DNA of 25,672 bases, from IMG/VR virus record IMGVR_UViG_3300009154_000245, positions 1 to 25,672 of that record; one strand, 5' to 3'. This stretch comes from a virus. A program made the translations under genes and the position numbers. How positions within the stretch are numbered: the first letter of the stretch is position 1; every line of letters begins with the position of its first letter. Below the pieces are notes generated by a model, which made no database searches, was not told the DNA's origin, and was given only the letters and a program-made list of their open reading frames with translations. This document shows positions 13,441 to 20,374 of the stretch, in pieces.

Positions 13441-14195
13441 GGGGATAGTGGGGACCATAATTTCATATCGTTTAATTGATTATAAGGCATAATGGTAACA
13501 TGTCCATCTAAAAATGCAACAACAGCATTGCCATTATAGCGTGCAGATACATATCCAGTAACCTTGGGGTTACTTAAATCATCATACTTTGTCGCCCACT
13601 TCCCGGGATAAGCTGGAGCATCAGCATAATAAAATCCTCTATATCTTTTACCTACAGCTTCACTTCTTGTTGTTACAAACGCTACAGTGTTACCCGGCTT
13701 TGGTACTTGTACTAATCGAGTGGCTACTAACCCCTTTTTATTTAAAGATCCATATGATGTATAATCATTACCCCCAATAAAGTTTGCATTGAGACCTACA
13801 GAAGGCAATACGCTTACAAGATATGTTTGCGTAATACCACCTTGACTTACAATGAAAGACTTTGATTCATTAACATGTGTGCCGCCTAAAAACCCGTAAT
13901 TAAAGTAGGGAGCAAGTCGCCATGGCCAACGATGTGCTTCATGCATATCTTCACCTTCCATGAGATGTCCGTTTGAATCGTAGGCTGTTCCATTTGTATC
14001 ATATCCTTTCATAAGAACTCCTTCATTATCAGCTGAATGAGCTAGATAAGCAGTAACTGTGGTCTTGCATGCGGCAACATCAGCTGCTTTTTTTCCTGCA
14101 TCGGAAGCTTGCTTATATGCTGGTAACCCTAAACCAGCTAATATTCCAATAATACCAACGACAACTAAAAGCTCTACTAGGGTGAATGCTTTCAC
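13437..14195 (-). CDS. Prepilin-like protein with FLDGHV C-terminal motif
   Basis: 252 aa, GTG start overlapping the upstream stop as GTGA. The N-terminus MKAFTLVELLVVVGIIGILA is a class III (type IV prepilin/pseudopilin) signal: cleavage before F, with Glu at mature position 5, followed by the helix. The C-terminal part contains YNGNAVVAFLDGHVTIM, the DGH(V) motif of the large PulG-like (H-X9-DG/DUF1559-type) families abundant in Verrucomicrobiota, Planctomycetota and Lentisphaerota. Processing would need a PilD-like peptidase of the host. Highly unusual in a phage; it may alter host pili or secretion, or coat the envelope. Confidence 0.88.
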   Translation of the reverse strand: MKAFTLVELLVVVGIIGILAGLGLPAYKQASDAGKKAADVAACKTTVTAYLAHSADNEGVLMKGYDTNGTAYDSNGHLMEGEDMHEAHRWPWRLAPYFNYGFLGGTHVNESKSFIVSQGGITQTYLVSVLPSVGLNANFIGGNDYTSYGSLNKKGLVATRLVQVPKPGNTVAFVTTRSEAVGKRYRGFYYADAPAYPGKWATKYDDLSNPKVTGYVSARYNGNAVVAFLDGHVTIMPYNQLNDMKLWSPLSP

Positions 14196-14896
14196 TTAGC
14201 AAATTGTCTAATAATGAGAGCAATGACGAGAGCGGTAGCAAAATATTTAAATATCTCAGGCTCAGGAACTATATTTACGTAAGGACTAAAAGCAGATTCA
14301 GAAGAATAAAATTGCGCAGTTGTGCCTGTCATACTAGAATAAGTTCCAACTAACCCAAGGCCGTTATTAGAGAGTGTACCAATCTTCCACTGGTCAAATG
14401 CACTTGTAACATCGATAGCTTTCCATCCTGCCTCAGTAAAATTAACAGAAGCTATTGTGGGTTGGTTTAATAGATTATTCTTATACCAATCAAGAGGGCT
14501 TGAAGCGTATTGAATATTATCAAATGAATCAGTTAGCGCTACTACCTTAAGAGTAAATGTAACTCCAGATGTAAGGTAAGAATAAGAAGGAGGTCCTTGA
14601 TAGCTCGGATCAACTGCTCCAGGTACTCTAAAGCGCTGTAAATCGAGATATAGTAATGCAGTGTTACCAGATTGAAAGTTAGAGATATCAGACATCTCAA
14701 TACCTGCGACATTAAAATGATATTGATACGGACTACCGGCTGTAATATCATTTACACCAACATAGAAAGGAGTGCGAGTATCGCTATAAGTCCCATAATA
14801 CATATAATAGTCAGCATCATTAGTAATACCGACAGTAGCCGCTTTAGAAATTATAGGCAGTAGACAACATAGAGTTAATAGTATTTTCTTTAGCAT
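14192..14896 (-). CDS. PEP-CTERM-type exported surface protein
   Basis: 234 aa. N-terminal signal peptide MLKKILLTLCCLLPIISKAA, a strand-rich exported domain in which AIDVTSAFDQWKIGTLSNNG resembles the lDVT...W..g...n.G motif of DNRLRE-type domains, and a C-terminal VPEPEIFKYF + membrane helix + basic end RQFAK. That tripartite tail is the PEP-CTERM sorting signal, cut by exosortases (EpsH/XrtA) of Gram-negative hosts. Head of the unit 14896-13204, with a late box 5 nt before the ATG. Inference: delivered to the host surface late in infection. Confidence 0.85.
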   Translation of the reverse strand: MLKKILLTLCCLLPIISKAATVGITNDADYYMYYGTYSDTRTPFYVGVNDITAGSPYQYHFNVAGIEMSDISNFQSGNTALLYLDLQRFRVPGAVDPSYQGPPSYSYLTSGVTFTLKVVALTDSFDNIQYASSPLDWYKNNLLNQPTIASVNFTEAGWKAIDVTSAFDQWKIGTLSNNGLGLVGTYSSMTGTTAQFYSSESAFSPYVNIVPEPEIFKYFATALVIALIIRQFAK

Positions 14897-14901
14897 GTAA
14901 G

Positions 14902-14907
14902 TATTTA
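14902..14907 (-). promoter_or_regulatory. Late promoter (T4-like)
   Basis: TAAATA-CTTAC-ATG ahead of the PEP-CTERM gene. Confidence 0.8.
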
Positions 14908-15025
14908 TTTATGCTTTTTTCTTAATCCAAAGAAGCTTGCAATTGATATGGCTAAAATAGTAATGACAAAACTACACTAAAATATTTATGTGGAAAACCG
15001 TATAAAATGCATATATATTGTTTAT

Positions 15026-15334
15026 ATGAATAAACTACTAGTCACTCTCGCCGCCAGCGTAATGCTTGCAGGCGTTGCTCTTGCTGACTCTGGTACTGCT
15101 TCTAATACAAGCGGTAATGATGAGGTAACAGTTGAGAGCGTTTGGACATGCATTGGTGATCTACTACTTGTTAGGCCCATTGGAGCTGCAACTACGGTTG
15201 CTGGCTTTGGTGTGTTTGCAGTAGCATCGCCTTTTGCTGCAATGGCTGATGCGACAGAAGAAGTATATGATACGGTTGTAACTGCACCCGGTGAATATAC
15301 ATTCTGCCGCGATCTTGGCGACTTCTCCAAGTAA
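15026..15334 (+). CDS. Small exported protein (102 aa)
   Basis: Start MNKLLVTLAASVMLAGVALA at 15026: a classic Sec signal peptide with cleavage after ALA. The mature part has VWTCIGDLLLVRPIGAATTV and a second hydrophobic patch (GFGVFAVASPFAAM), then DTVVTAPGEYTFCRDLGDF. This resembles a bacterial family of small exported proteins with a D.LLVRP.G...T..G...F..s.PF..l pattern, function unknown; from memory. A TATATT box lies 6 nt before the ATG, without a good -35. Confidence 0.8.
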   Translation: MNKLLVTLAASVMLAGVALADSGTASNTSGNDEVTVESVWTCIGDLLLVRPIGAATTVAGFGVFAVASPFAAMADATEEVYDTVVTAPGEYTFCRDLGDFSK

Positions 15335-15341
15335 TCCTAAT

Positions 15342-15372
15342 TCTAGCCAAGAGTTCAATCCTTTTGGCTAGA
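15342..15372 (+). terminator. Hairpin, probable terminator
   Basis: Perfect 9-bp stem TCTAGCCAA/TTGGCTAGA with a 13-nt loop right after the exported-protein gene. The following TTAAAT is a poor T-tract and is also the late box of the next gene. Confidence 0.5.
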
Positions 15373-15373
15373 T

Positions 15374-15379
15374 TAAATA
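15374..15379 (+). promoter_or_regulatory. Late promoter (T4-like)
   Basis: TAAATA-TTTCT-ATG ahead of the gene at 15385, abutting the hairpin. Confidence 0.75.
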
Positions 15380-15384
15380 TTTCT

Positions 15385-15543
15385 ATGACCTTTAAAGAAT
15401 ATATGCGTCAACAGTTACGCAAAAAGAAAAAGAAATCACCTCTTCCTCAAGCAGATAAAACACCTCTTGTTACCAGTGCTGATATGATACCAACTCAATC
15501 TCTGCCTGCTGCTACAGGCGGCAACCAGCCAAGTCTCTCTTAA
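15385..15543 (+). CDS. Small basic hypothetical protein (52 aa)
   Basis: MTFKEYMRQQLRKKKKKSPL then a Pro/Thr/Ser-rich tail (PTQSLPAATGGNQPSLS). The lysine cluster suggests nucleic-acid or membrane contact; the tail is probably disordered. The start is supported by a late box with exact 5-nt spacing. Confidence 0.65.
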   Translation: MTFKEYMRQQLRKKKKKSPLPQADKTPLVTSADMIPTQSLPAATGGNQPSLS

Positions 15544-15551
15544 TTTTTATA

Positions 15552-15579
15552 TTGCCAGTTTTCTAAATTCCGTTACAAT
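15552..15579 (+). promoter_or_regulatory. Early sigma70-like promoter
   Basis: TTGCCA-N16-TACAAT, 9 nt before the ATG of the signal peptidase gene. Confidence 0.65.
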
Positions 15580-15588
15580 AACGGTATA

Positions 15589-15930
15589 ATGAAATTAAAG
15601 ATTATTGCCTTAACGGGTCTGCTTGCTATTAACGCATTTGCAGAAGATATTGCAAAGCTTCGTGTGCATGGCAATTCAATGTACCCTACCTTTAAGAACG
15701 GTGACCTTATTTACATTGATAAAGATATTCCATATAGCTCTTTACGAGAAGGTGATATTGTTTGCTTCAACGATCCAGAATATAGTCAAGAGATTTCAAC
15801 TTGTCATAGAGTTGTTTTGCAGACCTTTAAAGGATTTATTGCAAAAGGTGATAACAATTTCCTTTGTGATGGAAATTATATTATCCAACAAAACTATGTT
15901 GGTAAGGTAGTTAAAATTATTTCTGAATAA
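15589..15930 (+). CDS. Signal peptidase I-like protease, Ser-His type (S26)
   Basis: 113 aa. After a signal peptide (MKLKIIALTGLLAINAFAED) come the S26 boxes: HGNSMYPTF with nucleophile S30, REGDIVCF, TCHRVV with H73 in place of the bacterial catalytic Lys, and AKGDNNFLCDG with D88/D94. Ser-His is the arrangement of SipW, archaeal and ER (Sec11) signal peptidases. It would act outside the inner membrane and could process the phage's own exported proteins encoded nearby; this is inference. Shorter than host LepB, and it may be soluble in the periplasm after its own signal is cut. Confidence 0.85.
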   Translation: MKLKIIALTGLLAINAFAEDIAKLRVHGNSMYPTFKNGDLIYIDKDIPYSSLREGDIVCFNDPEYSQEISTCHRVVLQTFKGFIAKGDNNFLCDGNYIIQQNYVGKVVKIISE

Positions 15931-16075
15931 CTGCGTCTTTAGGAAGCCAAGCTTCTAGAGTAAGATTAGCACCAATATAACCGGTTTGTGCTAACTGCTT
16001 TGTTTTAGAATCTGTTGTATAAACACCATAACCACCACACTTTAGTTTTTTAACAATTGGTTTTTCGTCAGCCAT
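15917..16075 (-). CDS. Small hypothetical protein (52 aa)
   Basis: MADEKPIVKKLKCGGYGVYT...EAWLPKDAVIQK, a compact strand-rich protein. Convergent with the signal peptidase gene (14-nt overlap at the ends). Own early promoter with 6-nt spacing. No family recognised. Confidence 0.65.
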   Translation of the reverse strand: MADEKPIVKKLKCGGYGVYTTDSKTKQLAQTGYIGANLTLEAWLPKDAVIQK

Positions 16076-16081
16076 AAACCT

Positions 16082-16109
16082 ATTCTATAATAAAGTAATT
16101 AAAAAGCAA
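16082..16109 (-). promoter_or_regulatory. Early sigma70-like promoter
   Basis: TTGCTT-N16-TAGAAT-N6-ATG. Confidence 0.75.
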
Positions 16110-16110
16110 C

Positions 16111-16719
16111 TTAAGCTTTGTTCTGTAACTTATCAGCAGCCATTGTCAAGATCTTAATAGTATCTGCTTTAGAATATTTCTTGGGGTGGTTGATTAATTT
16201 ATCAACTAAATCAAGAGCTTCATGATTAACATTGTAATGTGAGTTAAGAGCGGCTTGTTCTTCTGATTCTTCTTTAGCAGAAATTGCAGCTTTAATAGCA
16301 GAATCACGACGAGCGAGATACTCTTCTTCGGTCTCTTCTGACTTAGGCTTGACAACCATCTCCATGTTATCTTCATCCTTGGCTTCTTTTTTCTCTTTAA
16401 CAACTGATTCTTTAACACGTTTTGTTGTAAATACAGGGCCTCCTAAAGCACCTGATTCATCTTTATAGCCTGGTGGCTTTGTTGTTGGTGTAGTAGCATC
16501 AAATTTTGTTTTTGCCCATTCAATCACACCAGCAAATTCTTCAGGTGAAAGAGCAAATTTGGTAGCGAGATTGGCATCACTCTTAAGCATGTCGAGTATT
16601 TCAACCAACCGCTTTGAATTGGCTTGCTCTAAACTAGCATCTGAGTATGTACCTTCGTTAATTACTTTAAAGCGCTTGTTAACATAACTTTCGAACATCT
16701 TAATATCATCAAGGGTCAT
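16111..16719 (-). CDS. Acidic, helix-rich hypothetical protein (202 aa)
   Basis: MTLDDIKMFESYVNKRFKVI..., helical N-terminal domain (LALSPEEF-like region), a Pro/Gly linker (TTPTTKPPGYKDESGALGGP), then a highly charged KE-rich coil (about 105-160) and a helical end. Such layout suits a scaffold or internal structural protein, but no family is recognised. Late box 5 nt upstream, divergent from the gene at 16787. Confidence 0.75.
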   Translation of the reverse strand: MTLDDIKMFESYVNKRFKVINEGTYSDASLEQANSKRLVEILDMLKSDANLATKFALSPEEFAGVIEWAKTKFDATTPTTKPPGYKDESGALGGPVFTTKRVKESVVKEKKEAKDEDNMEMVVKPKSEETEEEYLARRDSAIKAAISAKEESEEQAALNSHYNVNHEALDLVDKLINHPKKYSKADTIKILTMAADKLQNKA

Positions 16720-16724
16720 ACTAA

Positions 16725-16730
16725 TATTTA
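16725..16730 (-). promoter_or_regulatory. Late promoter (T4-like)
   Basis: TAAATA-TTAGT-ATG. Confidence 0.75.
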
Positions 16731-16775
16731 TCTTATGACTCGTTATTTTCTGTAAAAATGCATGTATTAGTTGAC

Positions 16776-16781
16776 TAAATA
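16776..16781 (+). promoter_or_regulatory. Late promoter (T4-like)
   Basis: TAAATA-ATTAT-ATG, divergent from the box at 16725. Confidence 0.8.
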
Positions 16782-16786
16782 ATTAT

Positions 16787-17092
16787 ATGAGAAATATTAA
16801 TTTAAAAGTTACAAAAGCCAATATAAAGAATGGTGAACAGGTTAATCCAGGAAAATGCCCTATAGCAAACTCAATTATGGAACAGGTAAAGAATGTTTAT
16901 TATGTTAGAGTGTTACCTGAAGAAGCTGCAATCAAAATCAAACATGGCAATAAAATTACTACCTATAAGAGCGATCTTCCTAAAGTAGCTAATAACTTTA
17001 TTAGAATGTTTGATGACGGTGCAAAAGTTAAACCATTCTCTCTTAATTTGAGCTTTAAAAAAATAAACAGAAAAATAGCTGACTTAATATAA
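16787..17092 (+). CDS. Conserved-type phage hypothetical protein (101 aa)
   Basis: Layout I..GEQVNPGKCPIANSI, a strand-rich middle, and NNFIRMFDDGAKVKPFSLNL resemble a common small phage family (I..G....P..CPva.Al ... fi..fD.g..v.PF.F) of unknown function; from memory. Late box with exact 5-nt spacing. A 9-bp AT-only inverted repeat (17088-17107) overlaps its stop. Confidence 0.75.
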   Translation: MRNINLKVTKANIKNGEQVNPGKCPIANSIMEQVKNVYYVRVLPEEAAIKIKHGNKITTYKSDLPKVANNFIRMFDDGAKVKPFSLNLSFKKINRKIADLI

Positions 17093-17118
17093 TATTAAAA
17101 TATTATACACCTATTGAA

Positions 17119-17124
17119 TAAATA
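17119..17124 (+). promoter_or_regulatory. Late promoter (T4-like)
   Basis: TAAATA-ATTAC-ATG. Confidence 0.8.
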
Positions 17125-17129
17125 ATTAC

Positions 17130-17795
17130 ATGGCTAATTATCAAACTGTACTATTACAGCCCACATTTCAGCTTTATACACATAATTCTAGTGCAGCAAG
17201 CGCATTTGTAAATTACCCAGGTATAACAAGAGTAAGTAGTGTTAACCCTTCTAACCCTGCTAGCGTACGTTCTTGGACACCGGATTTACCTGTTGACTTT
17301 CAACTAACTTGGTTAACTTCCTTTACGCCTGGCTCTTCTTATCAAGTAGTACTCTCTGCTAATGCTAGTGTTGCACAAGAAGGTTCATATCCAGGCATTA
17401 CAATAAGACCGATTGTTGGCCCGTTTGCGTTTTTATCTATGCCTGCAAATTCATTGCCTATTAATATTTTAACTGCTACTGTTACTAATTCTGCTGGTAC
17501 AGTGCCGCTGTCGTCTGTACTCGGATTTGCTTGGACAGTTGTAATCGATAATACAAGTGTTGCATATCCCGCGTTCAATTCTTGGAAGCGTTATGATCAA
17601 TCACTCATTGGATCCTTTAACGAAACAAATACATTAACATATCTTTATCCTAATTCTTCCTATTATATTGCTCTCGGTAATTCAAGTAGCTTCACAATCA
17701 ATATACCTCGTCGTAATAATTACCTTATTACCAACGATGCAAGGTTCATTACCACAAATAATGGTAACTACATTATAGTAAGTTCAAATCCTTAG
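17130..17795 (+). CDS. Probable virion/fibre protein (221 aa)
   Basis: Ser/Thr/Asn-rich, strand-dominated protein (MANYQTVLLQPTFQLYTHNS...). Its last 40 residues have repeating NYLITND/NYIIVSSNP-type short strands. Composition and late promoter fit a structural or fibre role. No signal peptide. No specific family recognised. Its stop overlaps that of the convergent gene at 17792. Confidence 0.7.
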   Translation: MANYQTVLLQPTFQLYTHNSSAASAFVNYPGITRVSSVNPSNPASVRSWTPDLPVDFQLTWLTSFTPGSSYQVVLSANASVAQEGSYPGITIRPIVGPFAFLSMPANSLPINILTATVTNSAGTVPLSSVLGFAWTVVIDNTSVAYPAFNSWKRYDQSLIGSFNETNTLTYLYPNSSYYIALGNSSSFTINIPRRNNYLITNDARFITTNNGNYIIVSSNP

Positions 17796-18004
17796 ACAAA
17801 CCTTAAGCCAGGTCGCTCTTCTTCAGTAAACAGCTCTAGTATAGATATCTTCTCTAGCAAAAACCATTCGTGATTTATCTTAATGCATTTACCGGAAGAT
17901 GAAAACTCATTTATCTTACCCTCATGTATTATAAATTTGTTAACAGCAGTATTGATAAAGAGAATCTTCCTATCAATTAATTCTTTGTGTGTATATTTCT
18001 TCAT
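17792..18004 (-). CDS. Hypothetical protein (70 aa)
   Basis: MKKYTHKELIDRKILFINTA..., soluble, with a strand pattern. Its ATG follows directly after the T-tract of a strong terminator, so expression must come from read-through or a promoter I cannot see (only a degenerate TAATTT precedes it). Convergent stop overlap with the gene at 17130. Confidence 0.6.
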   Translation of the reverse strand: MKKYTHKELIDRKILFINTAVNKFIIHEGKINEFSSSGKCIKINHEWFLLEKISILELFTEEERPGLRFV

Positions 18005-18005
18005 A

Positions 18006-18062
18006 AAATTAAAAATAGAAACCCCATGCCGAAAAGAAGAGCTAAACTCGGCATGGGGTTTC
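18006..18062 (-). terminator. Strong rho-independent terminator
   Basis: 15-bp perfect inverted repeat (18018-18032 with 18048-18062, core ACCCCATGCCGA) followed on the minus strand by TATTTTTAATTTT. It ends the transcript of the gene at 18108-18434. Confidence 0.9.
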
Positions 18063-18107
18063 GTTGATTATATTACTGTTATCTTGGGCTCTTCTTAAGC
18101 TGTAATA

Positions 18108-18434
18108 TTAGCTCTGTTTAGACCACTTACCGTTGATCTTGATAGCATTCTGGAGAGCGCTATCCGAGATTGCGGTAGTAACGTCGGTCACACCGAGTTC
18201 CGTCCGAACGTCCTGAACGCTTTTACCAGCGCGAAGGAGCTTCAGCGCGGGACGAGCAATATAGTTAGTCACGAAACCTTCAGGTTTCGAAGCCAAATAC
18301 TTGGCGTTAGTAAGACGGGACTTACCGGTAATAATACAAACCAAACGAGGAGTCACCTCGCGAGAGGACTTGGCGGCGTTCTCTCGGTTAGCCGGGTTCT
18401 TACGAACCGTTGGTTCTAGCAATGTGCTATTCAT
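18108..18434 (-). CDS. Hypothetical protein (108 aa), likely highly expressed early gene
   Basis: MNSTLLEPTVRKNPANRENA..., very basic. The middle RLVCIITGKSRLTNAKYLAS recalls a C..TG.sR.TN..YL motif seen in marine phage hypotheticals (from memory), then a helical region (LKLLRAGKSVQDVRTELGV). The coding sequence is visibly GC-richer than its neighbours and prefers C-ending codons. With a near-consensus promoter and a strong terminator, this points to a monocistronic, strongly expressed gene, perhaps a host-takeover or DNA-binding protein. Confidence 0.75.
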   Translation of the reverse strand: MNSTLLEPTVRKNPANRENAAKSSREVTPRLVCIITGKSRLTNAKYLASKPEGFVTNYIARPALKLLRAGKSVQDVRTELGVTDVTTAISDSALQNAIKINGKWSKQS

Positions 18435-18443
18435 GATCCATAT

Positions 18444-18471
18444 ATTATGGCTGAACCGCGGAAAGAGTCAA
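18444..18471 (-). promoter_or_regulatory. Early sigma70-like promoter
   Basis: TTGACT-N16-CATAAT, 9 nt to the ATG. Spacer ends TTCAGCC, as at 1267. Confidence 0.85.
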
Positions 18472-18493
18472 CTGTTTTTTTGAAATTTTATAA

Positions 18494-18724
18494 CTACTTG
18501 ATATACCAATATCTATGTTGCTCTGGATCAGTGAAAAATCCTTTTTCATCATATGTCCATCCAATACTTGGAGTAAATGTTTCTGATGCACTAAGCCCTG
18601 GTACATTGAGTACGAAAGGGTTAGACACATCAATTAATATATCTTCTGTAGGATAGGAGCTAATATTATCTAACACAATAATATTAATAATTTTATTCTC
18701 TTTTACTACTGCATACGTTTTCAT
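18494..18724 (-). CDS. Small phage tail-associated protein (76 aa)
   Basis: Start MKTYAVVKENKIINIIVLDN at 18724, fixed by a late box 5 nt upstream; the frame upstream runs into the fibre gene. The pattern AVV.....NIIV.D, then IGWTYDEKGFF and an ending with Tyr/Trp, is a familiar short protein next to tail-fibre genes in T4-like marine phages, possibly a fibre assembly or tip partner. Last gene of the fibre array. Confidence 0.7.
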   Translation of the reverse strand: MKTYAVVKENKIINIIVLDNISSYPTEDILIDVSNPFVLNVPGLSASETFTPSIGWTYDEKGFFTDPEQHRYWYIK

Positions 18725-18729
18725 TATTT

Positions 18730-18735
18730 TATTTA
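18730..18735 (-). promoter_or_regulatory. Late promoter (T4-like)
   Basis: TAAATA-AAATA-ATG, overlapping the end of the fibre gene at 18733. Confidence 0.7.
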
Positions 18736-19452
18736 TGCCCAGGTAACAATAACTACACCTGCGGAACCAGCAGATGAGCTTCCTCCTCGGCATCCTTCTG
18801 TATAAAAATAATTACCTCCCCCGCCTCCAACAGTAATAGAGATTACATCTCCTACAGTTGCTTCAACCGTACCGTAAGCATAACCCCCGCCTCCTCCTCC
18901 ACTATTACATACCCAACCCCCCCTTTGATTACCTCCGCCAATACAGGTTGGAGCACAAGATTGCCCGGTTCTTCCACAAGGAGTTGCATTACCTCCAGTA
19001 CCATATCCTAAAAATCCTGCTCCTCCGTTGCAACAATATTGCCCAGTTCCGCCAGTAGAATTTTGAATATTTCCTCCCGCACCTGAACCTCCAGAGCAGG
19101 TACCACATCCTCCACCTATGCCTCCTGTAGCATACATGTAGTTTCCAAAATATGAGGTTCCACCACCCCCGGAACGGGTACTTGAACTACCTCCGTTATC
19201 TGTTCTCCCGCCTCCACCGCCACCTACAACCTGCACCGTAAGAGTAATGGTTGGTGTAAAGAATTGTGTCCATATACCATTTTTATTGATCCACCCTGTC
19301 TTTACTGTTTTCCATGTCCCGCCATCATTTATAGAAATATTTTTTACTGTTTGCCATGTACCTCCATTGTTTACAGATATACTAGATGAACCTGATCCAG
19401 ATCCTGAAGGTACTGTAAAACTACCACTTGATGTGAATGTCTGACTTGGCAT
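18733..19452 (-). CDS. Glycine-rich fibre-tip protein, cysteine-containing
   Basis: 239 aa. Starts with a short Gly/Ser lead, then two copies of the NGGTWxTVKxISINDGGTWK module ending WINKNGIWTQFF (about 25-65). The C-terminal part is a glycine-rich domain (VQVVGGGGGGRTDNGG... to AGVVIVTWA), like the polyglycine-helix tips of T-even gp38 adhesins and the common VLVVGGGGGG phage domain. It contains about nine Cys, unusual for this class. Probably receptor binding. Confidence 0.85.
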   Translation of the reverse strand: MPSQTFTSSGSFTVPSGSGSGSSSISVNNGGTWQTVKNISINDGGTWKTVKTGWINKNGIWTQFFTPTITLTVQVVGGGGGGRTDNGGSSSTRSGGGGTSYFGNYMYATGGIGGGCGTCSGGSGAGGNIQNSTGGTGQYCCNGGAGFLGYGTGGNATPCGRTGQSCAPTCIGGGNQRGGWVCNSGGGGGGYAYGTVEATVGDVISITVGGGGGNYFYTEGCRGGSSSAGSAGVVIVTWA

Positions 19453-19457
19453 AATAA

Positions 19458-19463
19458 TATTTA
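19458..19463 (-). promoter_or_regulatory. Late promoter (T4-like)
   Basis: TAAATA-TTATT-ATG. Confidence 0.75.
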
Positions 19464-20363
19464 GTTAACGGGCCCTACTAAAGCGTTCCCTGTTAAAGTA
19501 TATGCTTTACCGTTACTCACCAAAGCATATCCCGGTGATTGTGTAGAGGTATATATCTTAGTGCGATACGCGCAGTTATAATAATTTGACCATCCTTGAG
19601 TAGATGGCTGTCCAAGAGCTCCTCCGTTCCCCGCTGTAGCGTAAGCTGCATCTCGGTTTGCTGATGAGGAGCCTCCTAACCCTCCTGCAAGCTCTGTACC
19701 GTTTGAACCAAAAAACCCTCTAAATGAACCAGATCCTTTGCATGTACCCTCTCCACCGGCTACACCTGCATTAATACCTGCACCGCCTCCGCCGCGGGCA
19801 GGTTGAACATTGGATACTGCATATGGAAAAGCCACAGTTGTTCCCCCGCCTCCCCCGCCGCCAATCGTACCATTATTAATAATTGCTAATGCATAGTCTA
19901 ATGAAATAGCGTTTCCTCCATTTGTACCGGCTGTAGAGCTGGTATACCCACCGGATGAGCCAAAGCAGGTACAGGGTGAACTGGTACCACCCGATGTTGT
20001 TCCCCCATCACCTCCTTTACCTGCAATTATAGCATTATTGGTGAGGGTGATGGAACTGCCGGCAGGCCATGTGCCTGTAACTAAAGATGCAGTTCCGGTA
20101 GAAGTACTTCCTACATTACCTGTTACAACAAAACTAACATCAACAGGAGTTGATGAATAATCTCCAGTTTGTGTTTCATATAATGATCTCAAGTTAATAT
20201 TATTACCACCTGTTATAGTAATAGTAGTATCAGAAGCATAAAACTTAGTCCATACACCTGCTTTGTTGATCCAGCCGGACTTTACCGCCTTCCATACACC
20301 ATCATAAACACTGAGTTTTTTTACTGTTTTCCAGGTACCGTTATCATTAACTGAAAATGCCAT
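19461..20363 (-). CDS. Glycine-rich fibre-tip protein, MAFSV module
   Basis: 300 aa. MAFSV module (MAFSVNDNGTWKTVKKLSVY ... WINKAGVWTKFY, residues 1-44), then a strand domain (ITITGGNNINLRSLY...TGNVGSTSTG) also present in the gene at 21605, then a glycine-rich tip (AIINNGTIGGGGGGG...) like those at the C-terminus of phage host-specificity proteins. Ends LTGNALVGPVN. Variant late box TAAGTA 5 nt upstream. Confidence 0.85.
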   Translation of the reverse strand: MAFSVNDNGTWKTVKKLSVYDGVWKAVKSGWINKAGVWTKFYASDTTITITGGNNINLRSLYETQTGDYSSTPVDVSFVVTGNVGSTSTGTASLVTGTWPAGSSITLTNNAIIAGKGGDGGTTSGGTSSPCTCFGSSGGYTSSTAGTNGGNAISLDYALAIINNGTIGGGGGGGTTVAFPYAVSNVQPARGGGGAGINAGVAGGEGTCKGSGSFRGFFGSNGTELAGGLGGSSSANRDAAYATAGNGGALGQPSTQGWSNYYNCAYRTKIYTSTQSPGYALVSNGKAYTLTGNALVGPVN

Positions 20364-20368
20364 ATGTA

Positions 20369-20374
20369 TACTTA
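20369..20374 (-). promoter_or_regulatory. Late promoter variant
   Basis: TAAGTA-TACAT-ATG. Confidence 0.5.

Noticed and set aside
14905-14985. Minus-strand frame coding a membrane helix plus RKKHK tail next to the PEP-CTERM gene
   Set aside because: It looks like a sorting-tail remnant, but there is no start codon after the in-frame TAG, so it is not listed as a gene.
15022-15330. Minus-strand ORF opposite the exported protein
   Set aside because: The plus strand has a clear signal peptide and start; the antisense reading shows only Ala/Thr/Ser bias.
17088-17107. 9-bp AT-only inverted repeat TATAATATT/AATATTATA
   Set aside because: Possible weak terminator, but such palindromes are expected by chance in AT-rich DNA and there is no T-tract.
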